A stretch of 64,000 bases of DNA from Euryodendron excelsum (Eukaryota > Streptophyta > Magnoliopsida > Ericales > Pentaphylacaceae), in contig CM065392.1 in assembly GCA_033060915.1 (NCBI GenBank), positions 13,987,501 through 14,051,500 of the forward strand, given 5' to 3'. The notes beneath the pieces were generated by a model that searched no databases, had not been told where the DNA came from, and saw only the letters and a list, made by a program, of their open reading frames with translations. Shown here piece by piece: positions 45,656 to 58,169 of this stretch. Both the position numbers and the translations under genes were made by a program. The first letter of the stretch is position 1, and each line of letters begins with the position of its first letter.

Positions 45656-48600
45656 CCCCCCTCTCTCCAAATCCTCAAGGAAACTCAAACCATCGAAGTG
45701 GTATGAGCAAGCTTGCCTCTTAGAGAACAACATATCATGTATAGGCAAAGACGCATCTCCAAATCCTTTACCAGAAAAATCAAACCTCGACAAGAGAATT
45801 CGTCACCAAAAGACTTCTTCAGCTTGGTAAAAAACTAGAAGCAAAGCTCCCTCCCAACAATGAAAACTCAAAGTCATTGATCATGGCAGAGACAGACAGG
45901 GAAGTTTTCCCAGTACCCATTAACTCAAGTTTGATAAAACACTACTCTGTATAATTAGAAACTCTGATAGAGCAATGATGACATTGATCAAAATAAAGAG
46001 AGGCTCTCAATTCCTCTACCATACAGTTAAACGAAAACCCACAATGGGTCGAAAGCTACCATATAATTATCACCACTCACAATGGGTCAAAAGCTACCAT
46101 ATAGTTATCACCACTCACAATGGGTCGAAAGCTATAGCATAGGGGCAGGGAAAGAAAAAAAGGGTAGTTTTACATGTCCAAAAAAAAAAAAAAAGCTCAA
46201 GCATTGTCGTTTTCTACTAGGTAAGTGGCAGAAAATGAATAAGAAGAGTCTGACAGTTTTTCTTCAGTTAAGTGGGAGAAAATGAATAAGGAAAATTTAG
46301 CGATGCAAAGGTTGAAGTCATCAAATAAACGACCTCAGCATTAGTCATAAAAGCAAATGGTAAAAAAGGGATGAAACTGTTAAAAGTGATCACGCGAATC
46401 AAAGCCAAGTAGAATGTTAGGTCTGAGCCTTCTATCCTATTCTTTCAAAAACCCGACACCTAGCTCATGTTACAGTCCAAAAAAAACCTTTCAAATTAGT
46501 CATTGTTGTCATTGCTATTCAAAGTAAGATGGTTACATTGGAAAATGCTCTACCTAGTAGAAGGAGTTATGAGAAGACAACTTCTATCCCAACTTAACAA
46601 GTGTGTATCAATGCACCCTTGTCAAAAGCAACATCAACAGTCTTCGACCAAAGTAACAACATCAGTCAACAACAAGCAATGAGTCATCTTCATCGGCATC
46701 AATGAGAGAAATCAAAAGAAAATGCATGGCCTAAGGACATAGTTAAAACGTTCTAGGGTGCTATGGAAAAAAGAGTAGGTTCATGGCAAGATACAAAACT
46801 ACCGACGCAATGAAAACCCAAAAACGGGCATTGTCGTACAACAATGGTACAGTCGGCATCTGTGAAAACCCGTAAGGGCACAGGTGGCAAAAATGGCTTA
46901 AATGAGAGAAAAAAAAAAGAAAAGAAAAGAAAAGAAAATTAGTTAAATCTCCTGGTTAGCAATCCAAGACGACCTCAACGAAGCAGCAAAGTCTCACGCC
47001 TCAACAAATGGGTCAGGGGATGCCAACCTGTGGAAAACCTACATTGGTAATAGATTTCTAAACTCAGCATGGCAAAATGATAAGTATGAATGTCATAAGT
47101 CATTTATTAAGATTACTCTGTTATATCTTGATATTTGCTAAGGAGATACTAAGATAGGTACAAGTTCAAGGGGCACCTCCTGAAGCTTTCCCAAGTTTCA
47201 AAGGCATCTCCAAAATACAACATTTCGATGCCGCGACAAGATCCATCATCTTGCTAGCTAAGTCGAAACCGACTGGGGCATGCATCTGTGTCCATCCTTC
47301 ATAAACCCAACCATTCATCGAAGGAAAGGCCTCCAGAAATAGAAGCATGGCAAGAGGCGGACTCCTCATCCAAGTCAAAATCCTTAGGTGATTGGCTCAA
47401 GAGAAGAAGTTCAACTAGATGGAATTCTCACGCCATGTAGGCCCTAAAAAAAGAAGAGAACATAAGAGAAACAATACACAGCCTAGGCTGCTATCCATAG
47501 CCAACAAGAAACAGAGAATGGGGCAATGTCCCACTCTCGACCTCCCAGTCTGTCCTAATTCAAACCTTTCCAAGGCATGAAGACTAAGGCAATGGCCTAC
47601 CATCCTGATCAAATAAAAAACCAATCGAAGATGCTCAAATTTCAAGATACTTCAAACCCATTAAAGGAGATCTCACCTCCTTTATAAACCAGTTCAAGAC
47701 TCTCGGAGAAGCAAAATCCTTCCAGAGACACATCAACAAGAATCCTATCGTGTCTGCCAAAATCAAAACTCAATAGTCAATTTATCATAAAAGAACTACA
47801 AACACAGAACAACCTCCCATGACTCCTCAAGTTTAGCTCATTTCCAGCAACCTTGTCTAGGGCATCCTTCCTAAGAAGCCTTGCATGGGCCCCTTCCTCG
47901 CCAGTAACCCAAAGAATTTCAAAAACAATACTCAAAAGCTACTAGCCTCTTGAAGGCCTTCTAAAAACAGAAAGTGAAATTTAATCAAGAGAGTAAGGAG
48001 GATAAGAAGGAATAACTCACTCTGTAGTTCCATCCTCTCCAAGCCAACTGTGCAGTTGTTTACACTCTACCACAATAAAACCTAGCTCTGCAGATTCCTA
48101 GTATGATCACCAAAGTGTACCAGTCACCTCCATCAACTTGAATGACAGTAGTGCTAGTCCTATCCTGGGCCAAAAACAGCTCTCATTACTGTCAGCTCAG
48201 CCATCACCTGTTGCATAAATCATCATCCCCCTTGTCAGCCATCCTGAAGACAAGGCAGGAAAAAAGAGACCCGATAAGGGTTCATCGAAAGGTAAGAAGT
48301 ACGTATTAAAAAAAAATAGAAGGGGTCCTTCAAAATTATTTTTGAAATAATTTTTTAGATTTCTTAGACTTTTCCTCAGAAGTTTTAAAATTCAAAATCA
48401 AACTCTAATTTCAAATTTTTTCCTTCAAAAGTTTTTATTCAAAATCATTCTCGGTTTTCTCAACTTTTATCCTCAAAAAGTTCAGGTTTTAACTTTCATC
48501 ATAAAAAATGTTCCTGGTTTCAAACTTTATCCTTCAAAAGTTTACCTCAAAATTCAAGTCTTGTTTCAAATTTTATCCTTCAAAAGTTAACTTCAAAAAT

Positions 48601-49365
48601 TTCAAATCTTACATCAAAAAAATTCAAATCCTGATTTCAAACTTTTTCCTTCAAAAGTTTAACTCAAAAAATCAAATTCTGGTTTCAAACTTTTTCCTCA
48701 AAAGTTTTAGATTCAAAATCAATCCTATTGGTTCCTTAAAACTTTTTCCTCCAAAAGTTTTTATCTCCTGTCAAATGACGGGGTTTCCTGGACTTTCTTC
48801 CCTTGCAAAAGAAAAAAAAAGTTCAAGCCTAACTTTTCTAACTTTTTTTTTCAAAAAATGTGCTTGTTAAAGTTTCTCGGGCTTTCCCCTTCAAAAGCCC
48901 TGTGTCAAAAGTTTTCTAAACTTTTGTACAAAAAGTCAAAGTTTCTAAACCCTGGTTTCTTAGGCTTTCCCTTTCAAAAGTCTCGTTTCAGAACTGTTTT
49001 AAAAAGTTTTCTAAAGCTTTTTCTCTAAAATGGTTCAAGTTAAAAAAATCTCAATTTCCCAAGCTTCCTCCTTCAGAAGCCCTATTTCGAATCAATTTCC
49101 CAGTTTTTAAAACTTTTCCCTTCAAAAAGTTTCTATCCAATTCAAATGTTCGGTTTCCCAGGTTTTCCCTTCAAAAGCCCCATTTCAAAATGCTTTCAAA
49201 GGTTTTACAAAAAAAAACAAAAAAAAAAGTCATTTCAAAAATCATCTTCAACTTCAAAAACTAGTTCATCAAATCCAGTCCTTCCAATCACCTCGCAACC
49301 CAAATAAGGCTCTTTCTTTATCGTTTTCTATCTCTAGCAAGCAAAGACAGAAAAAGAGGGGCAGC
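45656..49365 (+). other. Internal segment 2 of the three-LTR element
   Basis: About 3.7 kb between LTRs B and C. I see no primer-binding site directly after LTR B (it begins CCCCCCTCTCTCC) and no gag, protease, RT or integrase motif. The part 48,310-49,260 is a degenerate TTTCCTTCAAAAGTTT repeat. A polypurine tract AAAAAGAGGGGCAGC (49,351-49,365) directly precedes LTR C, which supports the element structure. A repeated CACTCACAATGGGTC phrase occurs near 46,075 and 46,113. Frames such as 48,508-48,870 translate low-complexity DNA. This is the internal region of a large non-autonomous (LARD-like) element. Confidence 0.65.
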
Positions 49366-50296
49366 TGTTAGCACCCCATTTTGGCCACTCGACGATCTCT
49401 GGCCCGACCGGAAGCACCTTCAAACTAACACACGCGTACTTAAGCCCAAACTGGCTTTCCAGATCTAGTCCAATCAAACAATTGTTTCGCGGGCCTGCTG
49501 GGTTCATTAGAGGTAAAATGACCGAAATGTCACTATTACATTAGTCAATCCAATCCAGCCCGGCACGTCTTCCATAAGATGATAAATCTATTCAAATTTA
49601 AAGTCAAATCCAGTTGTCCCGTCATTTGAGAAAGTTGACCTCTCATTAACGGTAAGACTATTCAATCCAGTATGGCACGATCACCAAGAAAGCTTATTCC
49701 TCGGATCGGTAAAGCCCCTTTCACACTCATCTCTAAAAAGTGCCTAAGTCCCCGAGATGAAAGAGCGGTTCACTTCTGGCGCCTGCTAGCCCGCCAATGT
49801 AGAATGTCCGCTAATCTAGCACATTCTTTGAGAAAGCAAAAACTCCTTAAGAATGGAAGACCATTCAAGTCCGGCACATTCTTTGAGAAAGCACAAACCC
49901 CTCAAGACCGGAAGATCGTCCTATTCCAGCACAACCTTCGAGAAAGTTTATCCCTCAAGGCGGTAAGACCCTTTCAAGCCTGTCCACCAAGAAAGTACCC
50001 ATTCCTCGAACAGAAGTCCCAACCAAATCTAGACCGTTCAACACCAACGCTTGTTAGCCCGTTCTAGTAAAAAATGACCATTTTGCCCTAACGAGCCAAG
50101 CACGTTTTTTAAGAAAGTACCAAGTCCTTAGAATTGTAAGACCACCTTCCATAGCCATCCCTAGACAGTCTGGCATGTCCAGTGCCAGCTAGTCAACCTC
50201 AATCCTTTCCTGGAGGTTCCCCAATCAAAATGACCATTTTGCCTCTAGGCATCCAAGTGCCTTACGAAACCACACCGACTCTGGGTATCAAATCGG
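49366..50296 (+). mobile_element. LTR C of the three-LTR element, first part
   Basis: It starts TGTTAGCACCCC right after the polypurine tract and matches the first ~0.9 kb of LTRs A and B. It stops at ATCGG (50,292-50,296), where the minus-strand level 3 LTR inserts inside the CTGGGTATCAAACCGG block. It continues at 59,816. The frame at 49,672-50,067 is a chance frame through LTR sequence. Confidence 0.85.
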
Positions 50297-52647
50297 TGTT
50301 GCACCCCAATTTTTCGCACTTGAAAATTTCAAGTGAGAAAACCACAGTGCTCTCTCGTTAGAACTCATTCTTCTAGAAGGACGAGTGCAACTAGGTTTGA
50401 ATTTGAAATTGATTTTGAATAAGGGCTTTTGGAAAAGATTTGGAGTTGTCACCTAACTTGATTAAGGTGAATTAAGTCACCTAAAACTAAGCACAATCTG
50501 AAGATTACACTTAGGGTTTTGAAAACTTCCTCAAGTGAGGGTTTTTAAGAAAATAGGTTGTTTAGCAACCTTTGGAAATATTTAAGCCCTTTTTTGAAAA
50601 TAACTCCATTTGATTTTTGAAAACAGTGATCTAGGTTTGGAGGTTGGTTACGTGTAGGGAAGACGCACTAAGCCATCACCCTACCCCACCCTTGTGGTAC
50701 CTACATGTCTATTCACCCTAGGTTCACTCATTCGAAATTTTTGATTAATGATTACCCAAAACTATTCACTTTAGAAAATAATTTTAAAAAAGAAGTTTGA
50801 CATGATGCATGATATGCAAGTGCAAGAATTTGATTTGATTTTGAAAATAGATTTGAAAATACTTGATTCTATTTTGAAATGGATTTGAAAAGATAGATTT
50901 GATTTTTGAAAGAAAGTTTTAGAAATTAGAAATAGAGTTTTGAAAATAGATTTTGGAATTAGAAACTTGAAATAGATTATGAAATTGGAAGTTTAAGAAA
51001 ATAGTTATGGAATTTAAAACTTGAAAAAAGTTATGATAGCACCCATGAGGGTTGCCTACGTATCTCTTTTTGGAAATCAAGTCAATCGTAGTTTGGACAA
51101 GAGTCCGATTGAAAATAAATACTTTGAGGTTTTTAAAAAGTTTGATTTGAAAAGAATTTGATTTGGACTGGATTTAGAGAAGGTAAAGTTTAGGAAAGAT
51201 TGGACTTTAGAAAGCTTTAGAACTTTGGAAAGTTTAAACTTAGGAAAGTTCCATTTTAGGAAAGCACCAAATTAGGAAGTTTCGGATTTAGAAAGTTTCA
51301 ACTTAGGAAAGTTTTGAATTTAGAAAGTTTTAACTTAAGAAGTTTTGAATTTAGAAAGCTTTGAAATTAGGAAAGTTTTGGTTTTGGAAAGATTTCAATC
51401 TAAAAAAGATTTGGAATTTGAAAAGTTTGATTTAAGAAAGATTTAGAAAGTTTAGAAATTATGAAAGGTTTAAATTTAAAAAGATTGGAAAGTTTGAAAT
51501 TTGAAAAGGTTTGACATTAGGAAAGTCTAGAATTAGGAAAGGATTGAATTAAGAAAGATTTGAATTCTATTTCCAAAAAGAGATGATTTGATTTTGTTTC
51601 CATAAATGGAGGATTGGATTTGGTTTCCTAAGTTGGAAGACTAGATTTGACATGGAATTGGAAAGGATGAGATTTGAAAAACTTAAATTTAGAAAATATG
51701 ATTTGACATGAAAAAGAAGTTTACGAAACCTAAAAGTTTGATGTACAAAAATAGAATTTTGGAAAGCTATGATTGGATGTGAAAAAGGAAAGTGAAAATT
51801 AGAGTTTCCTAATTATTGGCTTTAGGGCTTGACTTGGGCTTCAAGAGAAGGAGATTTTAAAAAGTAAATCTTTTAAGGGAGTTTCTAGGAGGAAAATTTG
51901 AAGAGTGTTTTAGAAAATAGAACTTTGAAAAGAGTTTTTGGAAAAGAGTTTGAAAAGAAGTTTTAGAAAGCGGAACTTTTGGGAAGAAAGTTTTTAGGAA
52001 GGAGATTTTTTAAAGCGTTTTAGGAAGTAGATTGGAAAAGAAGTTTGGAAAGGGATTTGAAAAAGCGATTTAGAAAGGGAATGGAATATGGACTTTTGCA
52101 AGTCTCTAAAAATATCTCACTTTCCTAAAATGATTTTAGCCATAAGAAGATTAGAATTATTCTAGGATTGTGGTTTTAAAAATAACAAAGATTTGAAAAT
52201 ATGGATCATATTGGTCTCATTAAATATAACACTTTCTTAAAGTGACCCTAACCATAGAATGGCTAGAATAACCTTAAGATTGTGGTTTTAACGAAAATAA
52301 TTTTAGGGTTTACACCCAAAACTTATGTAACACTTTCTTAAAACAATCCTAATCATGGAACGGCTAGAATCATCTTAGGATTGTGATTTTGAAAGCAAGT
52401 TTGGAAAAAGAAGATTTAATGCAAGTTTTGAAAAAGATTTTTTATGCAAATTTGGAAAACAAGTTTAGAAAATTGTTTTGAAGAGATGTATGAGTATGAT
52501 ATGCATAATGCAAGTAGGATCGTGAACATATAAGCTTTAAGTTTCACCAAATAATTAAGGGGGGGGGGGGGGGGAACCCATGTGGTCTAAGGTTAAATTA
52601 GAAGAAAGCCCCCAACACGGTGACTTTTAACCATTCTTCCTACACAT
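50297..52647 (-). mobile_element. Solo LTR of family 1, minus strand, first part (nest level 3)
   Basis: The plus-strand start TGTTGCACCCC is the complement of a GGGTGCAACA end. The flanking duplication is ATCGG (50,292-50,296) against ACCGG (59,816-59,820), with one later change. The reversed conserved box lies at 51,032-51,107 and the A/G-rich tract from about 51,110 to 52,100. At 52,647 the level 4 LTR inserts, and this copy resumes at 57,717. Own length is about 4.45 kb. It carries two expanded G-tracts. Confidence 0.88.
52559..52574. repeat. G16 homopolymer in the level 3 LTR
   Basis: Sixteen G residues stand where the other LTR copies have a short CCCCC tract on the complementary strand (TGGCCCCCTTGATTATG, for example near 5669-5684). 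Confidence 0.9.
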
Positions 52648-54267
52648 TGTAAGCACCTTATTTTTGACCGCTTAGCAGTTTACGGCCCGTCCAGACTTGT
52701 ATTCAAGTCAATGTGGACAAATTTTGAGTCAAATCAACTTTCCAAGTCTAATCCCGTTTATTCATCACTCTGCGGGCCCACCGATCCCAAATAAAGGCAA
52801 AATGACCAAAATGCCCTTAAGGGGCATTGTTCGGTCCAATTCCAAATTAGGCACATCTTTCCGAAGATGATAAATCCCCTTTCTAATTTCAATAGGCATG
52901 TCTTTTCGAAGATGGTAAGTCCCCTTTCTAATTCTAAATCAAGCACGTCTTTCTGAAGACGGTAAGTCCCCTTTCTAATTCCAAATCAAGCACGTCTTTC
53001 TGAAGACGGTAAGTCCCCTTTCCAATTCCAATTCCAATCCTTCTCTCGAGAAAGTTGATTCCTCGAGATGGTAAGCTTATCCTATCCGGGACATTTTCTG
53101 AAAAAAGTCTCTTCGGAATGGTAAGTTCCTTCAAACCTGTCGACTGGGACGAGACCCCAAGTCCCTTATATGGTAGAATGGTCCATCTTTGGCGCCTGCT
53201 AGCCTACCAATACAGAAATGTCAGTTTCAGCACGCCTTCCGAGAAAGTTGACTTCTTAGGTGCTAAGTCCCTTTAGCAGCTTCCCGAGATTAGGCAGTCT
53301 CAGGAACGATCGCGAACCGTCAGAGTAGCGGAAGTACTAGTAAACATCGCAACCGTCAGGGTAGTGAAAATACTCGCAAGCAGGTCGATATAGGGAATTG
53401 CCAACAAACCCCTATATCACGAGACTGCCGTCAGAGTGGTGGAAGCACTCAAAACCCAGGTCAACACGGTGCCTGCTGGCCCACTTCGGTGAAAAATGAT
53501 CGAACTGCCCCTAGGGCCATTTTTGGCACGTTTCTCGAGATGTACTATGTCTTCAAAATGGTAAGTCCACCCTTCTAGGATTGTCTTAAAAGCAATCAGG
53601 CATGATTAGGTTCCTTCTAGTCAGTTTCGGGCCAATTCCGAGGCTTTTCGGTCAATGTGACCATTTTGCCCCTAGGTATCTGAACGCCTCAAGGACCACA
53701 CCAGCTCTGGGTATCAAACCGGTAATCTCCCGAGAATGCTTTTTATAGTACTCCTGACCTTCCTTTATCTTTCCAGATCATTCCGAGTCAGTTCCGGTAA
53801 ACCCGGTACAAAATGATCGTTTTGCCCCTGGTGGGTCGGTTGCCTTTTTCTAGCCACACCGGCTTTAGATATCAAACCGGTAGCCTTTGGGAACATTCTA
53901 AATAATGTTTCTAAATCTCGATTCTTCTTCCGGGACATTCTGAGTTCGTCCCGACAACTTTCCGGCTCGATTGACCATTTTGCCCCTAATGGCCTGGTAA
54001 ACCCTTCTGACAAATTTTGTCATCCTTTTTCAAGTCCAATACCTTTGGGACCCTATTCTGAAGGTTCCTGCCCTTTTCCGGCCTTCTAGGCCATTCCCAG
54101 TCCCTTAAATCCTTCCCGGGCTTTCCGAAGTCACTCCTAGTAAAGCCAAGCTAAAAATTGTATGGTAGTCACTATTACAACCACTCAAATCTTCTCAAGA
54201 TACGTTGCTTGCCAACCTTAAAACTTTCTTAACTAGTTGGCGCCACTACAAGCCAATATTTGGCCTA

Positions 54268-54286
54268 GCGCCACTCCTAGTGGCGC
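54268..54286. promoter_or_regulatory. GCGCCACT-N3-AGTGGCGC dyad before the level 4 LTR TATA box
   Basis: A perfect 8-bp-arm palindrome with 3-nt centre lies 56 bp before TATAAATA. Half-sites GCGCCACTACA flank it at about 54,240 and 54,307. Confidence 0.55.
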
Positions 54287-54341
54287 CAGAAGCATTTTTG
54301 GCCTAGCGCCACTACAACAGGCGCCAAGTCATTCCCTTGTC

Positions 54342-54349
54342 TATAAATA
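54342..54349 (+). promoter_or_regulatory. Level 4 LTR TATA box
   Basis: GTCTATAAATACAGAGCC; same place as 5134 in the sister solo LTR. Confidence 0.7.
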
Positions 54350-56900
54350 CAGAGCCTCCTCCAGCGTGAAAGAGGTCTATAAACTCAGTCTAAAAACCCT
54401 ACTGTTCGATATACAGAGCTCGTAGCTTCCCAAAACCCTAGTCTCCTTTAGGTTTTCCAGACCCTAGCCTTATATACACTCATACATTCTCATATACTCA
54501 TGCACTAGCCTCCAAAGCCTCCTTTAAAGACTTGAAGTGCTACAATCTGAAGCTCTTGAAGATCAAAGCAAACACTCAAAGATCAAGACGAAGACTGAAG
54601 TGAAGACCGAAGAAAGACAAGCAAAGCAAAGCACGTAAAGCTAAGCAAAATAAAGAAGACATAAGATAGGCTTCTTATTTACGTTTACGCATCTTCCCCC
54701 TCTCTTTTCTCTCCAAACCCACTTGGGTTTTCTTCTATTTTAATCCCCCATCTTCTTCCCCCTTTTCCTTACATGTTTGAAACAAGGGACTTCCCAGTCC
54801 ATGCGTAGGATTAGGCTATTGGAGAGTCACCGTGTCGGGGGCTTTTTTTTAGTTTAACCGGAGACCATGTGGGTTTGGCCCCCTTGATTATGTGGTGAAG
54901 CCTTAACCTTGTATGTTCACGACCCCAACTTGCATTATGCATATCATGATATTTCATTCCTCCAAAATTCATTTTTAAACTTGTTTTAAAAAACTTGCAT
55001 TAACATCGTTTTTAAACTTCCATTAAAACCTTCTTTTTCAAAACTTGTTTTCAAAATCACAATCCTAGGGTGATTTTAGCCTTTTCATGGTTAGGGTTGC
55101 TTTAGGAAAGTGTTACAATTAAAGTGACCAATATGGTCCATATTTTCAAAACATTGTTGTTTTCAAAACCACTATCTTAAAGTGGTTCTAACCTTCTTAT
55201 GGTTAGAATCGCTTTAGGAAAGTGAGCTATTTTGTATACTTTCTAAAAACTCTCTTTTCAAATCTCTCCTAAAAACCTTTCTTTCAACATACTTTTTAAA
55301 AACACTCTCCAATCTCCTTCTTCAAATTCCTTTCCAAAATTGTTTTCCAAAAACTCCCTCCAAAAATCTATTTTTAAAACTTCCTTTTCAACTCCTTTCC
55401 AAAACACTCTCTTCAAAATTCCTTTCCTAAAACACTCCCTAGATTTCCTTCTTAGAAAACTCGCTTCAATCTCCTTTCCAAAATTGTTTTTCAAAAACTC
55501 ACTTCTAACAATCTTTTTCCAAAAACATCTTTCCTAAGAGCTCCTTTCCAAAAATGTTTTCCTCAAAGTTCACTCTCCAAAGACGCTCTTTATGTTTCCT
55601 TCCTAAACAACTCTTTCCAAAAATCTCTTTCTAAAAACTCCTCTCTAGGATTTCCAGCCGAAAATCTCCCTTTCTAAAAACTCACTTTTCAAAAATCCCT
55701 TTTCTTGGTATCCAAGTTAAGCTCTAGAGCCCACAATTAGGAAACCCTAATTTCTTTTCCCAAAAACATGTTTTCCAATCTTGCCTTAAAACCTAGGTTT
55801 CCAAAATCTCCTTCTTTACACCAAAATCCTAGGTTTCCAAAATCTATTTTCTACGTCAAAATTATAGTCTTCCAAATCTAGGGTTTCTAAAACTTCCCTT
55901 TTCAAATTCATGTCAAATCTAATCTTTCCTTTAGGAAATCAAATCTAATCTCCTATTTAGGAAACTAGATCCCATCATCCATTTTTAGAAACAAAATCAA
56001 AACACATCTTTTAGAAACAAAATCCAATCCCTTGTTTTAGGAAATAGGAATCTCAATCCTTCCTAGTTTAAACCTTTCCCAATTCAAATCCTTCCTAATC
56101 TCCTACCTTCCCAAACCTTAAGCTTCCAAAACTTAAAATATTTAAATCTTTCTTTAAACTTTAACTTTCCAAATCTTCCCTAATTTCATCCTTTCCTAAT
56201 TCCACACCTTTCCAAATTTCGACTTTCCAAATCTAAGTTTTCAAATCTTTCTTAAACTCAAACCTTTCCTAAATCTCAAGATTTTCTAAAACTCAAACTT
56301 TGAATCCTTCTAAAAGTTTAAACTTTCCTAAACTTCAAATCTTTCCAAATCTAAAACTTTCTAAACTCAAAACTTTCTTACTCTCAAAACTTCCTTATTT
56401 CGAAACGTTCCAAATACAAAACTTTCTAGTTTCAAAACTTTCTTAAAACGAAACCTTTCCTATTTCAAAAACATTCCTTTTTCCTAAAACGAAACATTTC
56501 TTATTTCAAAACTTTCCTAATTTGAAATCTTTCATAAAATGAAACTTTCCTAAAACTGAACCTTTCCTAATCTGAATCTTCCCTAAATCCAACCTTTCCT
56601 TGATCTTCCAAGTCCAATATTCGAGTCAAATCTTTTCTCAAAACTTTCTAAGTCAAGTCAAATCTTTCTTAAATCTCGAATCCTTCCTGAATCCTATCTT
56701 CTTAAGTTTAGGTTTCCTAAATCTCAATCTTTCCAAAACAAGTCCAAATCCTTCTTCCAACTTCTATCTTTCCAAATCAAAGTCTAATATTTTCAATTCC
56801 AAATTCCAATTTCAATCTTCTATTCTAAATTCAAATCAAATCTAAATTCCAATTCAACTTCTTTTTCCAATCAAACCTTCTATTTTCTATCGGACTATTC

Positions 56901-56969
56901 TCCGAACTACTACTGATCTGATTCCTCAAAAAGGATACGTAGGCAACCCTCATGGGTGAGGTCACAACC
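56901..56969 (+). promoter_or_regulatory. Conserved LTR box in the level 4 LTR
   Basis: It runs CCGAACTACTACTGATCTG, GGATACGTAGGCAACC and GGTGAGGTCACAACC, matching 7682-7749. Confidence 0.55.
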
Positions 56970-57818
56970 TTTTTCAAGCTTCTATTTCCAAAACCTTTTC
57001 CAAGTTTCTAATTCCATAATCTATTTACAAGTTTTCAATTCCAAAAATCAATTTCTAAATCTCTATTTCCAATTTCTAAAGCTTTCTAATTTCAAATCCA
57101 TCTTTTTCAAATTTCTTTTTAGATCAAATCAAGTTCTTTTCTAAATTTACTTTTCAACTCTTCTATTCTTGCATTTACATATCATGCATCATGTCTTTTT
57201 AAAAAATTATTTTCTAAAGTGAATAGGATTGGACATTTGTTAGTTGAAGACTCTCATAGGTGAATTTAGAATAAATAGACATATAGGTACCGCAAGGATG
57301 GGGTAGGGTGATGGCTTAGTGCGTCTTGCCTGCACATAACCAACCTCCAAACCTAGATCACTGTTTTCGAAAGACCAAAATGGAGTTTATTTTCAAAAAA
57401 GGGCTTACATATTTTTCAAAGGTTGCCAAACAACCTGTTTTCTTAAAAACTCTCTCTAGAGGTAGTATTTTCAAAATTATTTTCAAAAACCCTAAGTGTA
57501 GTTTTTGGATTGTGCTTAGTTTTTAAGTGACCTAACTCACCTTAATCAAGTTAGGTGGCGACTCCAAACTTTTTCCAAAAGCCCTTTATTCAACTCAATT
57601 TTCAATTCAAACCTAGTCGCACTCATTCTTCTAGGAGGGTGAGTTCTAATGAGAGAGTACAGTATTTTTTCCGCTTGTGTGTGCATTCCTCGAGTGCGAA
57701 AAATCTGGGCATGACACATATGAATTAAGGATTCCCTTATTTCAAGCATGCAAGAAAGGGGGGAAGAAGATAGGGGATTAAAATAGAAGAAAACCCAAGT
57801 GGGTTAGGAGAGAGAAGT

Positions 57819-57820
<2 letters not shown>

Positions 57821-57867
<47 letters not shown>
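57821..57867. repeat. G47 homopolymer
   Basis: Forty-seven uninterrupted G residues lie within the minus-strand LTR. In sister LTRs the same place on the complementary strand is a short CCCCC preceding TCTCT (for example near 5485-5500). The real length may be uncertain because homopolymers are prone to assembly and sequencing error. Confidence 0.9.
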
Positions 57868-57868
<1 letters not shown>

Positions 57869-58161
57869 ATTGCGTAAACGTAAATAAAAACCAACCTTGT
57901 ATCTTCTTTGATTTGCTTGCTTTACTTCGCTTTGATCTTTAAGAGCTTCGAGATTGCAGCACTTTGAGTCTTCAATGGTCAGCTTGGAGGCTCGTGTAGG
58001 CGCGTATTGAGTGTATGTATGCTAGGATTAAAGTGTGTGGGGCCTAGGGTTTGAAGAAGCCTAAAAAACTAGGGTTTAGAGAGAGTTTGGGGGCTGTATA
58101 TTGAGAGATCGAGTTTTTGGAGTTAGATTGCCGACCTCTCTCACATAGGGAAAAGGCTCTA

Positions 58162-58169
58162 TATTTATA
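58162..58169 (-). promoter_or_regulatory. Level 3 LTR TATA box (reversed)
   Basis: TATTTATA on the plus strand, TATAAATA on the minus strand, with the GAGCC context downstream as in the other family 1 LTRs. Confidence 0.65.

Larger units (their letters stand above)
52648..57716 (+). mobile_element. Solo LTR of family 1, plus strand, 5.07 kb (nest level 4, innermost)
   Basis: It starts TGTAAGCACC and ends GGGCATGACA. CACAT precedes it (52,643-52,647), and CACAT (57,715-57,719) overlaps its end, or CATAT follows at 57,717-57,721. The exact end is thus uncertain by 2 bp. It is colinear with the solo LTR at 3372-8507: diverged CGTCTT...AAGACG units (52,850-53,010), the CCGGCTC block (53,700), three CCACT/AGTGG-type elements (54,240-54,330), TATA box (54,342), A/pyrimidine tract (55,230-56,870), conserved box (56,901) and the GCGACTCC word. 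No internal region remains. It is the youngest insertion in the nest by position. Confidence 0.9.

Noticed and set aside
47166..47645. Possible host gene fragments on the minus strand in internal segment 2
   Set aside because: The frames are short, lack domains and splice signals I could support, and lie within a non-coding retroelement interior.
49672..50067. 131-codon plus-strand frame
   Set aside because: It lies wholly in LTR C and has no domain. The matching parts of LTRs A and B are not kept open.
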